Source of the DNA: Paramacrobiotus metropolitanus
Taxonomy: Eukaryota; Tardigrada; Eutardigrada; Parachela; Macrobiotidae
Length of the DNA stretch: 64,000 bases
Assembly: GCF_019649055.1 (NCBI RefSeq)
Contig: NW_026570271.1
Coordinates: 682,001-746,000, forward strand
Direction of reading: 5' to 3'
Each line of letters opens with the position of its first letter. The first letter of the stretch is position 1. Position numbers and translations under genes: made by a program. The notes beneath the pieces were generated by a model. The model did no database searches. It was not told the origin of the DNA and saw only the letters and a program-made list of their open reading frames with translations. Of this stretch, positions 10,588-22,718 are shown piece by piece.

Positions 10588-13403
10588 TTATTTATGGCAC
10601 AACGTATCTTCGACTTTCTGTTTGATATTCCTCGGTGACCTTTGGTAGCAATTACTAAAATGAAGAAACAAATCTTGATACACCGCTTGATCATTATCCG
10701 CCACTTGCACCCGGATAAAGGAAGTCTGTAAATCACTGAGTTCTTCCGGATTGGGGCTTTCTTCACATAATCGCAGATCCGCCCAGGGGTGCAGTGCCAT
10801 TCGCTGCAACTGCTCCTGCACATCCAGCACCGGGTCCATACTGGCAAACAGTGGAATCGAATCGTTCAAGTACACCCATTTCAGCTGGGAGAATTTGGTG
10901 AAAATCATCGGATTCAGGCATCGCAACGACAGCTCCCGGACACTGACATGAGTCAGATTGCCGCCTTTTCCCGGCCCGAAGATAGTCATGGGAATGTGGA
11001 CTTCCGGGAGGCTATTGTCATGGAGAAATAGCGCTCGCAGTTTCGGCAGCATATCGAATGCACCGGTCTGCAGTAAAAGGAGCTTATTCGCGGAAAGGTC
11101 GAGATCTTCTAGGTTCTCCAGGCCGGCAAAGTCTAGCGAGCCAATGGAAAACAGACCGTTGTTAGCGAGGTTCAACCTGCGAAGGCCTTTTAAAGGAGAG
11201 AAAGCTTTTGGGCCGGTGGATTGTAGGCGGTTGTATTCGAGGTCCAGGTATTCCAGCTCTGTAAACGGAATGAAATGGTTGGTTCCATGAAGGTAGGCGA
11301 TTTTGTTGTGGGCCAGATGCAGAACTCGCAAGGCCTTTGCACTTGCAGCCGGCATTTTCTGCAACGCGTGGAACCTTCTTTTATTTCATGAGCACTGTAG
11401 AAATATCTAAAATGTCACTGGAAGAGGTCAAGCGCTGTTAAAAATTAAGTAAATCTATTCGGTTTCTGTACAACAATAAAAAATCCGAAATGGCCAAAGT
11501 TTTATACGACAAAGTTTGATACGAGGGTTTTTTTTTAACCCTCGTATCAAACCTCGCCCACTTTCCGAGACTGGTTTCGCAACAAACATGCTTTACATTG
11601 CCTACTGCTTTACCTGGAGTTTTTGGAAGAAATTCGACCGCAGAAACGCTCGGTTCAGATACAGCTCGCGGATGGTAGGCCACTCGCTGAAAGCATCCTT
11701 GGCAATTTGTACGCGTTGGCTTTCCTTACGCGGGCAGAACGACATATTTAACATCTTCAAGTTTGGCGATATTCCACTGAAGAAAATCTTGGTAATATTC
11801 ATGTAGTTATTGCAGCTTAAATCGATGACCTGCAGGTTTGGCATCTCCTTGTAGACGGTCGAATTCAGGGTGGTACGCCGGTTGTGCGACTGAACTTCGA
11901 TGCGCAGCTTAGAAAAGTACTGCGTGCGTCCGGCAAAAAGTGGTTTGGAGATCTCGTTACCAGACAGTTCATAACGTACCAAATTTCGGGCCCAGCTTTG
12001 GTAGCCAAACGGGTTGGTCGTTAATTGATTATCCGACAAATCCAGCCAAGATAAATTTTTAGCGGTTAAATTCTGAAAGAAATCCTTATACTCAATATCC
12101 CGGATGTTATTCCCGTCCAGCTTCAAGATCTCCAGGTTTGGTAAACCGCGGAAAATTCCCAAGCGAAATATGGGTAGATTCGTCAACCCAAAATCCAAGT
12201 ACTGAAGATTGGTGAAGTTAATAAACAAGTTCTCCAGTGCACTGTAGCTCTCAAAGTGGCTGCCGCGCAGTGATAATCGTTTCACCGGTGACAACCGGTT
12301 GAAATTCGTCAATGCTTGTTTTCCAATCGGGAATCCGTTATGTGAGATTTCGACATCGCTTCCCTCGTCTACGGTCAGACTGGTGATGATGTCATGAAAG
12401 ACGGTATAGTAGAAGTTGGGATTGGCTGTGATGAAGGTGTTGTTACGGACCAGAAGGCGTTTCAGCGGTTTGACTGTCACAAACGGCAATGGTCGATGGT
12501 CCAACCGTCCAATGTGCACCTCATTATTGAAGATTTCAATTGATTCGATGTTGGGAAAGGCTAGGAAATACTGATCCAGGAGACCGACGTTTTGGTCCCG
12601 GACACGGAAATGCTTCATGTTCGGGAAGGTTCCTTGCAAATTGTAATCCGATTGAAAATCTTCAATGCCGGTTCGGTGCAAATCGATTCTTTCAACTGCA
12701 AAAGGACCAACAAAAACTGGGCTCGCTGCAGTTTTTTCTACAGTGGACTGCTATACAGTATACATGTACTGTACAACGTAGGACCGAGAAAAGGTGCAAA
12801 CCAGTCGGTCCGCTGTTAAAAATTTAAAAATAAATTCAGCAAACAGTGTGCAACAGGAAAATATCCAATGCACACAAATCGCCAGCAATAGGTATGAACA
12901 AAGAACCGCTTGTCTGCGTAATATGCGTTTAGAAACGAAGCGTCTGGAGCACAGTGTACTTTGCTCTTGACATTAACATTAATTGCGCTTGACATACCGC
13001 TGACAGGTAGAAGTTCCAACGGGAAATTCTTCATCTTCGGTGTATTCTGGATGGTGATCCTCTTTAGTACCGTCACCATCAACACTTCCGGGAACATTTC
13101 CAAATTCTCCAGATTCTGCATCTGCAGTTCGACCAGTAGTGTCCGTACATCCAGGAAGGTGATCCCACCCAGACGCTGGATGGCCGGAGCATTCCAGATG
13201 TGCAGGGTGAAGGTACGGTTCAGGCCGGCGAAGATCTGCAGATCCGCCTGCAGTTGGTTGCCGTCGACGCCTTCGCAGACGACGATGTAGGTATCCTGTG
13301 TACAGTCGACGAAGCATAGTCCTGACGGCAGATGTGTACAGACACCGTAAACGCACTGAATGATAAATGAAAAAACGCACAGAATGGGTAGTAAATGAAT
13401 CAT
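10588..13403 (-). CDS. Secreted leucine-rich-repeat protein 1
   Basis: Three exons: 13403-12998, 12695-11614 and 11358-10588, with phases 1 then 0, giving 753 codons including the stop. A signal peptide (about residues 1-20, MIHLLPILCVFSF) is followed by a Cys-containing N-cap (THLPSGLCFVDC). An array of leucine-rich repeats then fills most of the chain, with typical LxxLxLxxN cores such as LEYLDLEYNRLQ, LRRLNLANNGL and LEDLDLSANKLLLL. The C-terminal region (LHPWADLRLC ... DTLCHK) has paired cysteines like an LRR C-cap. No transmembrane segment follows, so the product is probably secreted rather than a receptor. Partner unknown. It is a tandem duplicate of the gene at 14.5-18.3 kb, with identical intron positions. 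Minus-strand AATAAA lies about 110 bases beyond the stop. Confidence 0.87.
11514..11552. repeat. Perfect intronic hairpin
   Basis: Arms GTTTGATACGAGGGTT and AACCCTCGTATCAAAC (16 bp, perfect) around a T-rich loop, inside the second intron of the first LRR gene and about 60 bases from the end of its exon 2. It may fold in the pre-mRNA, or be a short MITE remnant. Confidence 0.75.
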
Positions 13404-14482
13404 GAAACCGTTAATCGTTCACTTAAGCGTTTATAAGGAATACAAAGTGAGTACAAGCGCTATAAATTACCGTTTTACAGACAGAATTGCATTGCTTTTT
13501 TTTAATATGGTTAATGGTAGCGTGGAAAGCGTGGTCGCTCGAGTATTGCACAATGCCATATGGTGTGCCTTGGAGCAATGTTGCGACTGAATCGGCAGCC
13601 GGGCCGTTAAGGCAATTTTTAATTAAGTTACTAAATGCACAGTGTGTTATGCTTTGTTCTCCTCTCCACAGCGCATAAATTTGAACGTCGAAACAGAAAA
13701 TTTAACTGACAGGAAAATTATCGCCAGTGTATCTGGTTTCTCAGTACGAGTACATGTATTCCAGGGACAACACCTGATCTTGGGGCATATTTCACTTTCA
13801 AGCATTTTGTCGACATGTGACTAACTTTTGTTGTGCCGAGAAAGCTGTGAACTGTGTTGTACGAATATCATGCACTCCGTGTCTGTACCTACATGCAATC
13901 AAGTAACAGATAATTGCTAATTCATGTCATTAGCTCGACTGCTGTGTAATATGCTGTTCATAAACTGCTACTTTGCCATGCTAAATTTGTGATGTGCAGA
14001 CAGGCTGCAAAACTTTTTCCGACGCCAAAATGTTGCCTCATTAACAATTATTAATTGCTTTGGTCATCTGCGTGCAACTGGGAACTGCCCAAGATCTTGA
14101 ACCAACCAATATGACAGTACAAATTATGGAGGCCGAAGATACGAGTATATATTATGTAATACATTATATTTCACTCAATCTCTAGACATGGCAGTTTCAT
14201 AAAATGGCAAGTATTTAAAATGGAGAATAATAAATTATAAACTCAATCGATTCGAAATGCGGGCAAAGGGAGGTTTGCAAAGATGTTTGAAGAAAATGTG
14301 AATTGGACCTTCTTTCGCTCACTACAAAATACATACGCACACTTTATGCGCCGGCGTTTAATAAATAATTTCTTTTCCGAGATTGCCATATCACAACTGC
14401 CAAGAATTCACTTATACATACACTGCTGTATTCCAGAAATGTTTTAAATATAACTGGTTACGTAGTACTCAAATTCTTGAGC
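13404..14482. other. Spacer between the tandem LRR genes
   Basis: About 1.1 kb that must hold the promoter of the first LRR gene and the 3' end of the second, since both read leftwards. Small open frames at 13402-13824 on the plus strand are diverged from any family I know and look like chance. No repeat structure noticed. Confidence 0.4.
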
Positions 14483-17400
14483 TCAGTTGACACAAAGTGT
14501 GTCTCGTACTTTCTCTTTTATATTCCGCGATTGCGGATAGAAGCAATCGTTAAAATGGAGGTATAAATCCTGATAGACCGCCTGCTTGGGATCACTAACC
14601 GACACCCGCACAAACGATTCCTCCAAATCCGTCGGTTCATCGTAATCATCAGCGTCATCACACATCTGCAGTCCCGCCCAGGGATGCAGGCGGATGTTTT
14701 GCAGTTGCTGAGCGACATTCAGTTGCGGATCCATGTCGACGAAGAGCGGAATCGAATCGTTCAGGTAGATCCATTTCAGATTGCGGAAAAAGGTGAACAA
14801 CGACGGATCAAGACAGCGCAGTGCCAGATTACCAATGCTTAAGTGCGTCAGATTACGACCTTTTCCATCGCCAAAGACATCGCTGGGCACAACCGTCTCC
14901 GGGAGATTGTTGTCGTGCAGGAAGAGAGCGTGCAGGTGGGGTAGCATATCGAAGGAACCCGGCGAAATTAAGAGCAGACGGTTGCCGGAGAGGTTCAGGT
15001 CTTCCAGGCTGTCCAGTCCGATGAAGTCCTTGGTACCAATGGAGAACAAGCCGTTATTGGCCAGATTCAACTGTCGCAGGCGTTTCAAAGGAGAGAAGGC
15101 CTCTGCGCCGGTGGACTGGAGACGGTTGTCGTGGAGATCCAGATACTCCAGTTCGGTGAAAGGGGTGAAGTACTTGCCGCGGCCGTGAAGGTAGGCGATT
15201 TTGTTGCGCGCTAAGTGGAGGGTCTTCAGAGCCTGCGCGCTCTTGGCTGACATTTTCTGTAATTGAAGTTAACATCAAAAGTTGCTGCTAATTAAATTCC
15301 TGTTGCGGGTAGTGCAACCGCCCAGCCTATGCAAACACTTTAATTGGGTTCTCTTCAACAGACGTATACATAATTGCCGAAGTTTTTTGGCGACTATCTG
15401 TTATGATTATTTTCAGCGTTGCTATGAGCATGGGCCTGCATGGCACAACCGCAGAATCGGTCGATTTCAGTTGGGTGTTTTGTGGTTTTGTGACAGCATC
15501 GCCCATAAATTCGATGCTTTCGGGTTGGACCGCTGACGGTGCACCAGGGCCCAGGCTACTATTTCTTCGTTCCCACGCACGATGCGATTCGAATGTGTAA
15601 AAAACGGTGATCGGAGTTATCTCGACTCTGATGAGCGCAGTAACAGCGGCACTGGTGACCTTATAACCTTTTGCGATATACACAGTTACAAGTTCCCTCG
15701 AAGCGCTGAATATTGAATAATAACAGATCCCAGATGAAATGCTCTAGCAGGATCGTTTCTTTTACATTTGTAACAAATATTTGTCTAATTATTATGCCTC
15801 TAATATAAATGTCCTGCTTTTGTCTCAAACATGTAAATACTGCCTTCGAACTTTAAGGGCCACAGGGCACTCGCAATGAGAATTCCAGGTGCTAGTTTAT
15901 TAGCCAACCTGAAGCTTTTTGAAGATATTGGCCCGGAGGAACGCTCCATCAATGTACAGCTCCTGAATTGGTGGGAACTCTGTAAACGCATCCTCCGCTA
16001 CAATCACGCGATTGGATTCCTGCCGCTGGCAAAAGGACAAGTTGTATGTCTTGAGCGACGCCGGTAACTTATTGAAGAAGCCCTTGGTAATGTTCCGAAA
16101 CTCATTACAGCCGAAATCCAGAACCTCCAGCTCTTTCATAACTTGATAATCCGCTGAAGCAACCTGGGTCCGTCGATTCCGCGCCTGGCTAACGCGGCGC
16201 AGTTTCGCAAAGTACTTGCCGCGATTCACAAACAAGGACTTGGAGATTCCGTTCCCGGCTAAATCAAACGACAGTAGGTTCTTCGCCCAGTTCTCATACC
16301 CTTTAATCTGCCCATCCAACTGATTGTCGGAGACATCCAGGTTGGAGAAATTGTTGGCGGCTAAACCCTCGAACAGCTCCCGGTCCTCGGTGTCTCGGAT
16401 GTTATTCCCGTCGATCTTCAGGGTCTCCAATTTCGGTAGTCCGCGGAAGATCCCGGATTTAAACACCGGCAGATTCGTAAAGCCGAGATCCAGGTCCACC
16501 AAATTCCGGAAGTTAACAAACAGGTTCTCCAGAGTATTGTAGTTCTCAAAATGGCTGCCGCGCAACGACAGACGGCGGACCTTGGCCAGCCGGTCAAAGT
16601 TCTTCAGGCCCTGTTTCCCAATAGGAAACGCGTTGCCCGAGATCTCAATGTCGCTGTTTTCGTCCACTATCAGACCGCTGACAATGTGGTGGAAGATGGC
16701 ATTATAGAAATTGAGGTCGGGTGAGTGGAAGGTGTTGTTGGAGATGAGCAGCCGTTTTAGCGGTTTGATCGTAAGAAACGGCATTGGATTAGTGGTCAGG
16801 TGCCCGACGTCAATGTGACAGTCGAGCACTTCGATGATCTCAAGATTGGGGAAGGCGGTAAAGTAGCGGTCTAACAGCCGAAATGTCTGGCCAGAAAGAC
16901 GGAAACGCTTCATGTTGGGGAACTGGTTCGCCAGACAGTAATCGGCGTAGAACTCTGCGATACCGGTCTGATGCAGATCGATGCGTTCCACTACAAACAA
17001 GAAATATGTTTTTGTAACAAAATTAATGCACTACGAGTTAAAGTTTTAGCACTGGGTGCTTAACCGTCCTCTTACAGCCGTACGGAGAGGTACTGGTACT
17101 GTCCTCGCGCTCCTTTCATTTCAACAAATCTTAAGATTTTGGGGCGTTTAAAGTCCTGCGCCTTGTTTTGGGCTCAAGAAAAAATTTTCTAAATTTCACG
17201 TAGTTTGTTTTTTATACAAGGTCGGGAACGGTATCGCCACAGCCACAGGCCAGAAACGAGCGAAAGAGTTTCTTAGACAGCGGTTATCTATCCAAATGCA
17301 ACGGGGAAACGCGATATGTGTTATGAGTACAATCCCTGAGCAGGATAGCATTATTGAAGAAGTGTTTTTGTTATAATTCTCGTCTTTTTTAGTACTCAGT

Positions 17401-18270
17401 TTGTACTTTCAATGACGATCCTTATTACAGGCTGTTGGTGTTTTTTATATCCTAATAACAATAATGGATAATTTCTTTCAAAAAAATCGCTAGGACTCGA
17501 TGAACTTTCGCCTTTAAAGGCTCAACTTTTGTTCTTATTCTGGCTTGTCTTATTTTGAATGCCGGGAAAAATCTTGTCAATTTCAGACTTCAGGATTTCT
17601 CTGTCGATTTGTTTATTTCTGGAACGAAATTATTTATCTTGCGGTTCTTAGGTTTTAGAAATTCGTTGCGGGTAGATTTTTATGCGTGAAACATTTTGCT
17701 TATTATAATTTCTAAACCTTTTGCTTTCGTTAAACCTAAAAACCTTTGATAAATTTCTAAAAGCGTTTACTACTATAATAAAGTAATGAATGTTAACTTA
17801 AAAAGGGAGCTAAGCGGTCGGCTAATGTTGACAGCACAGACACCATGTTTTTTATTACCACTCGGTGGGACGAGCTCCAGCGCGAAATGCAGCAGTTTCG
17901 GTGCATTTTGTATGGTGATTTGCTTCAATGCCTTGAGCGCCTTCACTTCCGGGAACATTTGCAGATTCTCCACATTCTGCATCTGCATTTCAATCATCAG
18001 CCGTTCCACGGTCAGGAAACTCGTTCCACCCAGCCTTTCGATCCCCGGCGCATTCCACAGATGCAGATGAAAGGAGACATTCAGCCCGGCAAAGAGATCC
18101 AAATCCGTCTGCAACTGGTTCCCGTCCACCGCCTCACAAACGACAATATACACATTGGTGTCGGTGCGTGTACAATCCACGAAACACGCTCCCGACGGCA
18201 GATGACTACACCCGGCGTCCACCCAATAATCCAGCCGCAGTAATAACAGGAGGAGGGTAAAAACGGTCAT
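14483..18270 (-). CDS. Secreted leucine-rich-repeat protein 2
   Basis: Three exons: 18270-17859, 16990-15909 and 15256-14483, phases 1 then 0 exactly as in the neighbouring paralogue, giving 756 codons including the stop. Signal peptide MTVFTLLLLLLRLDYW, then N-cap SHLPSGACFVDC, a region with VVCEAVDGNQLQTDLDLF, many LRR units (LEYLDLHDNRLQ, LRQLNLANNGL, LEDLNLSGNRLLL) and the paired-Cys C-terminal cap. No membrane anchor seen. The second exon's donor is GTTGGC, a weak site, but it falls at the same KLQ codon boundary as the paralogue's good donor. Introns are longer (868 and 652 bases). Probably an extracellular ligand-binding or matrix protein; the family is not one I can name. Confidence 0.86.
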
Positions 18271-21200
18271 ATTAAATCATAAAAAATTATACAGGATAAT
18301 CAGCGCCCGGTTAATGATGATAAACAAATGCTCCATAAGAACATGTGGTTGTTGTGAAACTCGTGCTTCCATTAAACTCATCAGGCCGTAGCGCGGTGTA
18401 CAGATGTTGACTGCATGAGTAATGAATGATGCTGGTAGCAACGGTATAATTTAGTAAAACATGTACTTGGTTTATAAACTTAGCTTTTGCATGCCACACC
18501 CGAGATTTTCTCTTTCAGACTACGCGGTTCTCCACTTTTTATCAGCCCATCAAAATAGTCAAGTAAGTGCTGCATTCTGATGCCGCTGTGTTGCGAGACC
18601 AGCAAAAAATGTTTGTTGACCTTGGGGCATAATATAATTGTAATTTGCTGTAGGCGCGCCGTTAAACAGTATTGCCACTTTCCCTGGTGGAATTATTACG
18701 GACTAACCAATATAAAAAGATTTCAAATGTTACTATCAAAGCCTTTATTAAAAATGTGCATAAAGTGGTTATTGATTTTATTAAGTAATCACGTACGTTA
18801 TAAAGTTACCTTAATATTCTGTAGTTACCTGTACGGTATTTTCATATCAAAAACCATATTTAACGAGCTGTTCAATCGTGTTCGCTATCGGAGCCGCGGA
18901 ATCGCTTGCGCGCAATGCGCGAAGCGCTAGTAGCAAACCCGATGCAATTAATAACAAGCAAAATGATTATACTACACATTCCAGTGAAATAATTTTTTGA
19001 ACCGTTATAAAAAATTTCATTGATTTCAAAAAAATTATTTTTAACGCAGATGCAGCGTATACTAGTATACGCTGGAATATGAAAAACTTTGTGAAGAGTT
19101 TTTTCTAATAAAGTTTAAAATGCGTTTAAAATTTACATTTTTTGACACCCGATGACACCTTTGCTTTTATTTACGGATCTGGGAAACAATAATCTAGAAA
19201 AACCCTCCACAAAGTTTTTAACAAATGTTTTTTTTACATACTGATCAAAGTTGATAATTTTCTTAGGTTTTCTAAATTAGTTATAGATTTTGCGGATTAA
19301 ATTTGTCAAATTGCTCAGTATTCAGCGAAGAACTTTCTTTGTTCTACACTTTTGCGGAATGCTTCACTTTTGCGCCTGCAGTGCCGCCACAGTTATATGA
19401 GCGGAGAATGACCACTGGCGCTCACATAACAGTGTTATGCCACTATCACTTTGTCTCGCGGCACTTGTTATCGCTTGGTGTCCTCAGTCCTCACTGTGTA
19501 TACATGCTTTTGGTCTGCTTCCTATTACAGCTGCCATTCAATTGTTATTCTAGACGCCTTTTCCCTTTTTCTTCTATTGCCAGTTATGGTCATTCATTCG
19601 CCTGTGGGCTGTGCGCTTTGACCACAGGCGGCAGCAGAGCAGAAAGATCGTCAGTCCGCCAAAACAATAGCAGCAACTATCACAAAAAAATTTATAACTT
19701 TTTAAGTTGCAATTTGATTTAACCGAACTTTGGTCTGAAGGTGGACCAGACTATGTTGATTACAGTTACAAAGTTTCTAAAATCAATATTTTGGTAACCA
19801 CGACATGGTAGAACCTTTTCTTAAATTACATACGCGATCTTATATACTCGAAAAGCGACCGTGGCAAAGTCCTCGTCATAGTTAGTTCAAATTTGTGGTG
19901 GACTCTTTAGGTAAACTATAATATAGTTTACAGTTTATTTAAGAAATGCGGCTTGCTTATTCCTACTGTATGCGGTATTTTGTCACACATTTATGCGCTT
20001 TGTTTGAAGTTAACGTGATCAAATTTTTCCCGCTCGGAATTCTGTCGGTACATTTTCGTGCTTATTATATACAACAATTATTAACGTCGTGTTTTAGACT
20101 TGTATAAAGCTGTATTTTACCTGTACAATGTACATTGCACTATTGTACATGGCAATGCTGGCATGCGCTGTATATAGTATATTTCGTCTAACAACCTTCA
20201 CGTATAATGTTCTTAGGAACCTAATGTAGAAACAAATAATGCCAGTTTGTAGAGCAAGCACTAGTACTCGTACTGATTATGTTTTACAATGCACTACGTA
20301 GTACTTCAGTTAATTTTGTATAATGTATTGTTGCTATTTTGTGTATTTCTGGACAGTCTACGTAGCTTCACATTTGCTGCATTGGCTTGTAGTTAATGGT
20401 GAACGTACATACAATTATATAATACGTATTGTGCAATGTGTATAGCATACATGAAAATTTGTCGGTAATTAAAAGTAATTAATTTTTATATGTACTCGTA
20501 CTACTTAAAAGTTAATGCTTTGTAGGTAAGCTAAAACTATTTCTAGGGTACAGGTTTTTTTTCCGATACTTCTACTTTTATTTAGGAAGATATTGATCAA
20601 ACAAGGAGAACTGTAGCATCAGGGATAAAGTCGGTAATTTATGCAGAAAAAATGAATATGTAAATTGTAATAGTACTATTACATAATCATTTCACATAAT
20701 TATGTATTGCATTTTTAATTGTTATTAACGTAACAGACTTAAATACACATGTACTGCTTATGTCGCCCGTAGCGAGTCAGGATTCTGATGTCATAATTTA
20801 ACGCTTTGAAATAACGCTCTCCGGGAATATACTTCCCATGAATCTCCGGGAATATTCTTCGTCAGACTGCCCAGTTCGATGGTCAGTTTAAAATTGACGA
20901 CTGTGCAATTATTATGTATTATTACGGAGACACCAGCAATGCTCAATGTGTACCACACATATGTACGTATTTACGTAAGTTTACGTATGTATAGACTCTG
21001 CATTTGCGCTTAAAATCCTATGATGGATTACTTAATTAAGCGGAAATGACGGGGCAGTTTACTATGCAAAATCGGATAGGCAATCAGGTGAATTTGTTTA
21101 ATTTGCCAAGTTATTCCAATAAACACACAGGCGGACATAATCAGCAATTTTCTACTCTTCCAGCCGATAAGCGGCTTCCCTTTCGTCTGCTGATACGGCA

Positions 21201-22718
21201 TTATTCTGCGCGACACTGGATAAAGTCAACTAAAAATTCTTCGTCGGCTTGATAAAGGCAGTCAAATCTGTTGCGATATCTGTACCGGTCGCATCGCTTT
21301 GCAGGAAACTATGCAGTATCGCCACATTATGCGTAATCCAAAGGGTATTTCTGTGTCTGTACCTGTGCGCCATTCAGTCTACATTTTCGGAACGCAATGA
21401 ATGTAATTATTATGGAATTTCATTTAATTTTCTAGTCAGGTAAATAAAATGAATTTCAGTTAAATTCAACGTGAATAAAACACGCTAAAATCTTTCTTTT
21501 TTTCCGTAGTTCTAGTTTCCTTCGTTTTAAATTTCGTTAATACTGCAGCTGTCGCGTCTGTCTTATTACTGCAGCGCGTTTTCCAACTGCAAGCCGCGAG
21601 TGCAGTGCCGCTTAAAAACTTGAGATAAAAACATACTTCTATAATACAGTGTACAGGATTCAAAACTTTGAAATCGTTTGTTAAGATTAATATGCATAAA
21701 TAAAGAACACACTTGAATTTTAAAAATTAATTTAAATAAATATACTGGACTTCAACAATCATATATGGTGCCAAGAAGCAGTCAGACGTACTAGACTGTA
21801 CTACAGAAACGACATGAGAATACTTAACGCGGACGAGAAAATGGACCGGAAATCGTAATAAATTATACAGAATCTCTGTGTGGTAAATTAATAAAATGAA
21901 CGGGATATTTCTTGTGCGTACGGCGCAAAAGGAAGTTTTGCAGAACAACGGTAGAGAACTGCCTTGCAATACTTCCCGTACATTGTGTTAATTTTTCTTA
22001 CTAATACCTTGCATAGAAAAAGCAGAAATTAGTTGAAAACATTACAACGGAGATTTGCTTGAAAAATCCCCGGTATAAATGTGCAGACTGTTGTGAGCGA
22101 TATTGTTTATTTTCCTATTTATTTTATGGGTAAATTACCGGCAATTTTTGCATTCTTTTAACGATCCGATGCGACAACCTTAAAACTCACTAAGTTAAAT
22201 TCAACTGGAAACAGACTTAATTATTTTCTTCACCAACAAATTTCGTAAAAAATGACTAAGCAATTTTACTACCCTATAATATTTTTCGCAATATTTATTT
22301 CCTTGGATTAGGCTTAATTAAATGGCAATAATTATTTTCTTCTCCAGCAAATTTCGTAAAACGTAACAAATTTATTAGCCTATAACATTTTATTAATTAA
22401 CCGTTCCTCTTGCACACCGAGAATCCGTGACGCCGGTTAAAGAAGACGAAAGAAAAAACATCAGCAAACAAAATTAAGCTGTGATAAACATCCGCAAAAA
22501 TCCATGGCACGGATTAACCGTATAAACGCAAAGCCCACTACACAATTCACAGTGATTTCTCTCCCGCAGCGAACAAGCCCCAAGCCACAACCATCGGATT
22601 ATCAAAATAAAAACTACCCATCACGATACATAGCAGCGTTATATTAGCAACACCATGAAATCATTAACGCGAGAAATATTCCGCCCAAATTGCCGCCTGA
22701 CCGTGCGCTTTATTCCGT
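18271..22718. other. Intergenic, 4.4 kb, no gene recognised
   Basis: AT-rich with scattered GTAC-containing words and a short direct repeat TCTCCGGGAATAT near 20818-20860. The longest open frame (19303-19722, 139 codons) starts without an ATG, has no recognisable domain and is followed by no splice continuation I could find. It lies upstream of the second LRR gene and downstream of the second reductase. Confidence 0.45.

Noticed and set aside
19303-19722. Open frame of 139 codons in the 18-22 kb spacer
   Set aside because: No ATG at its start, no domain, irregular composition and no splice partners.
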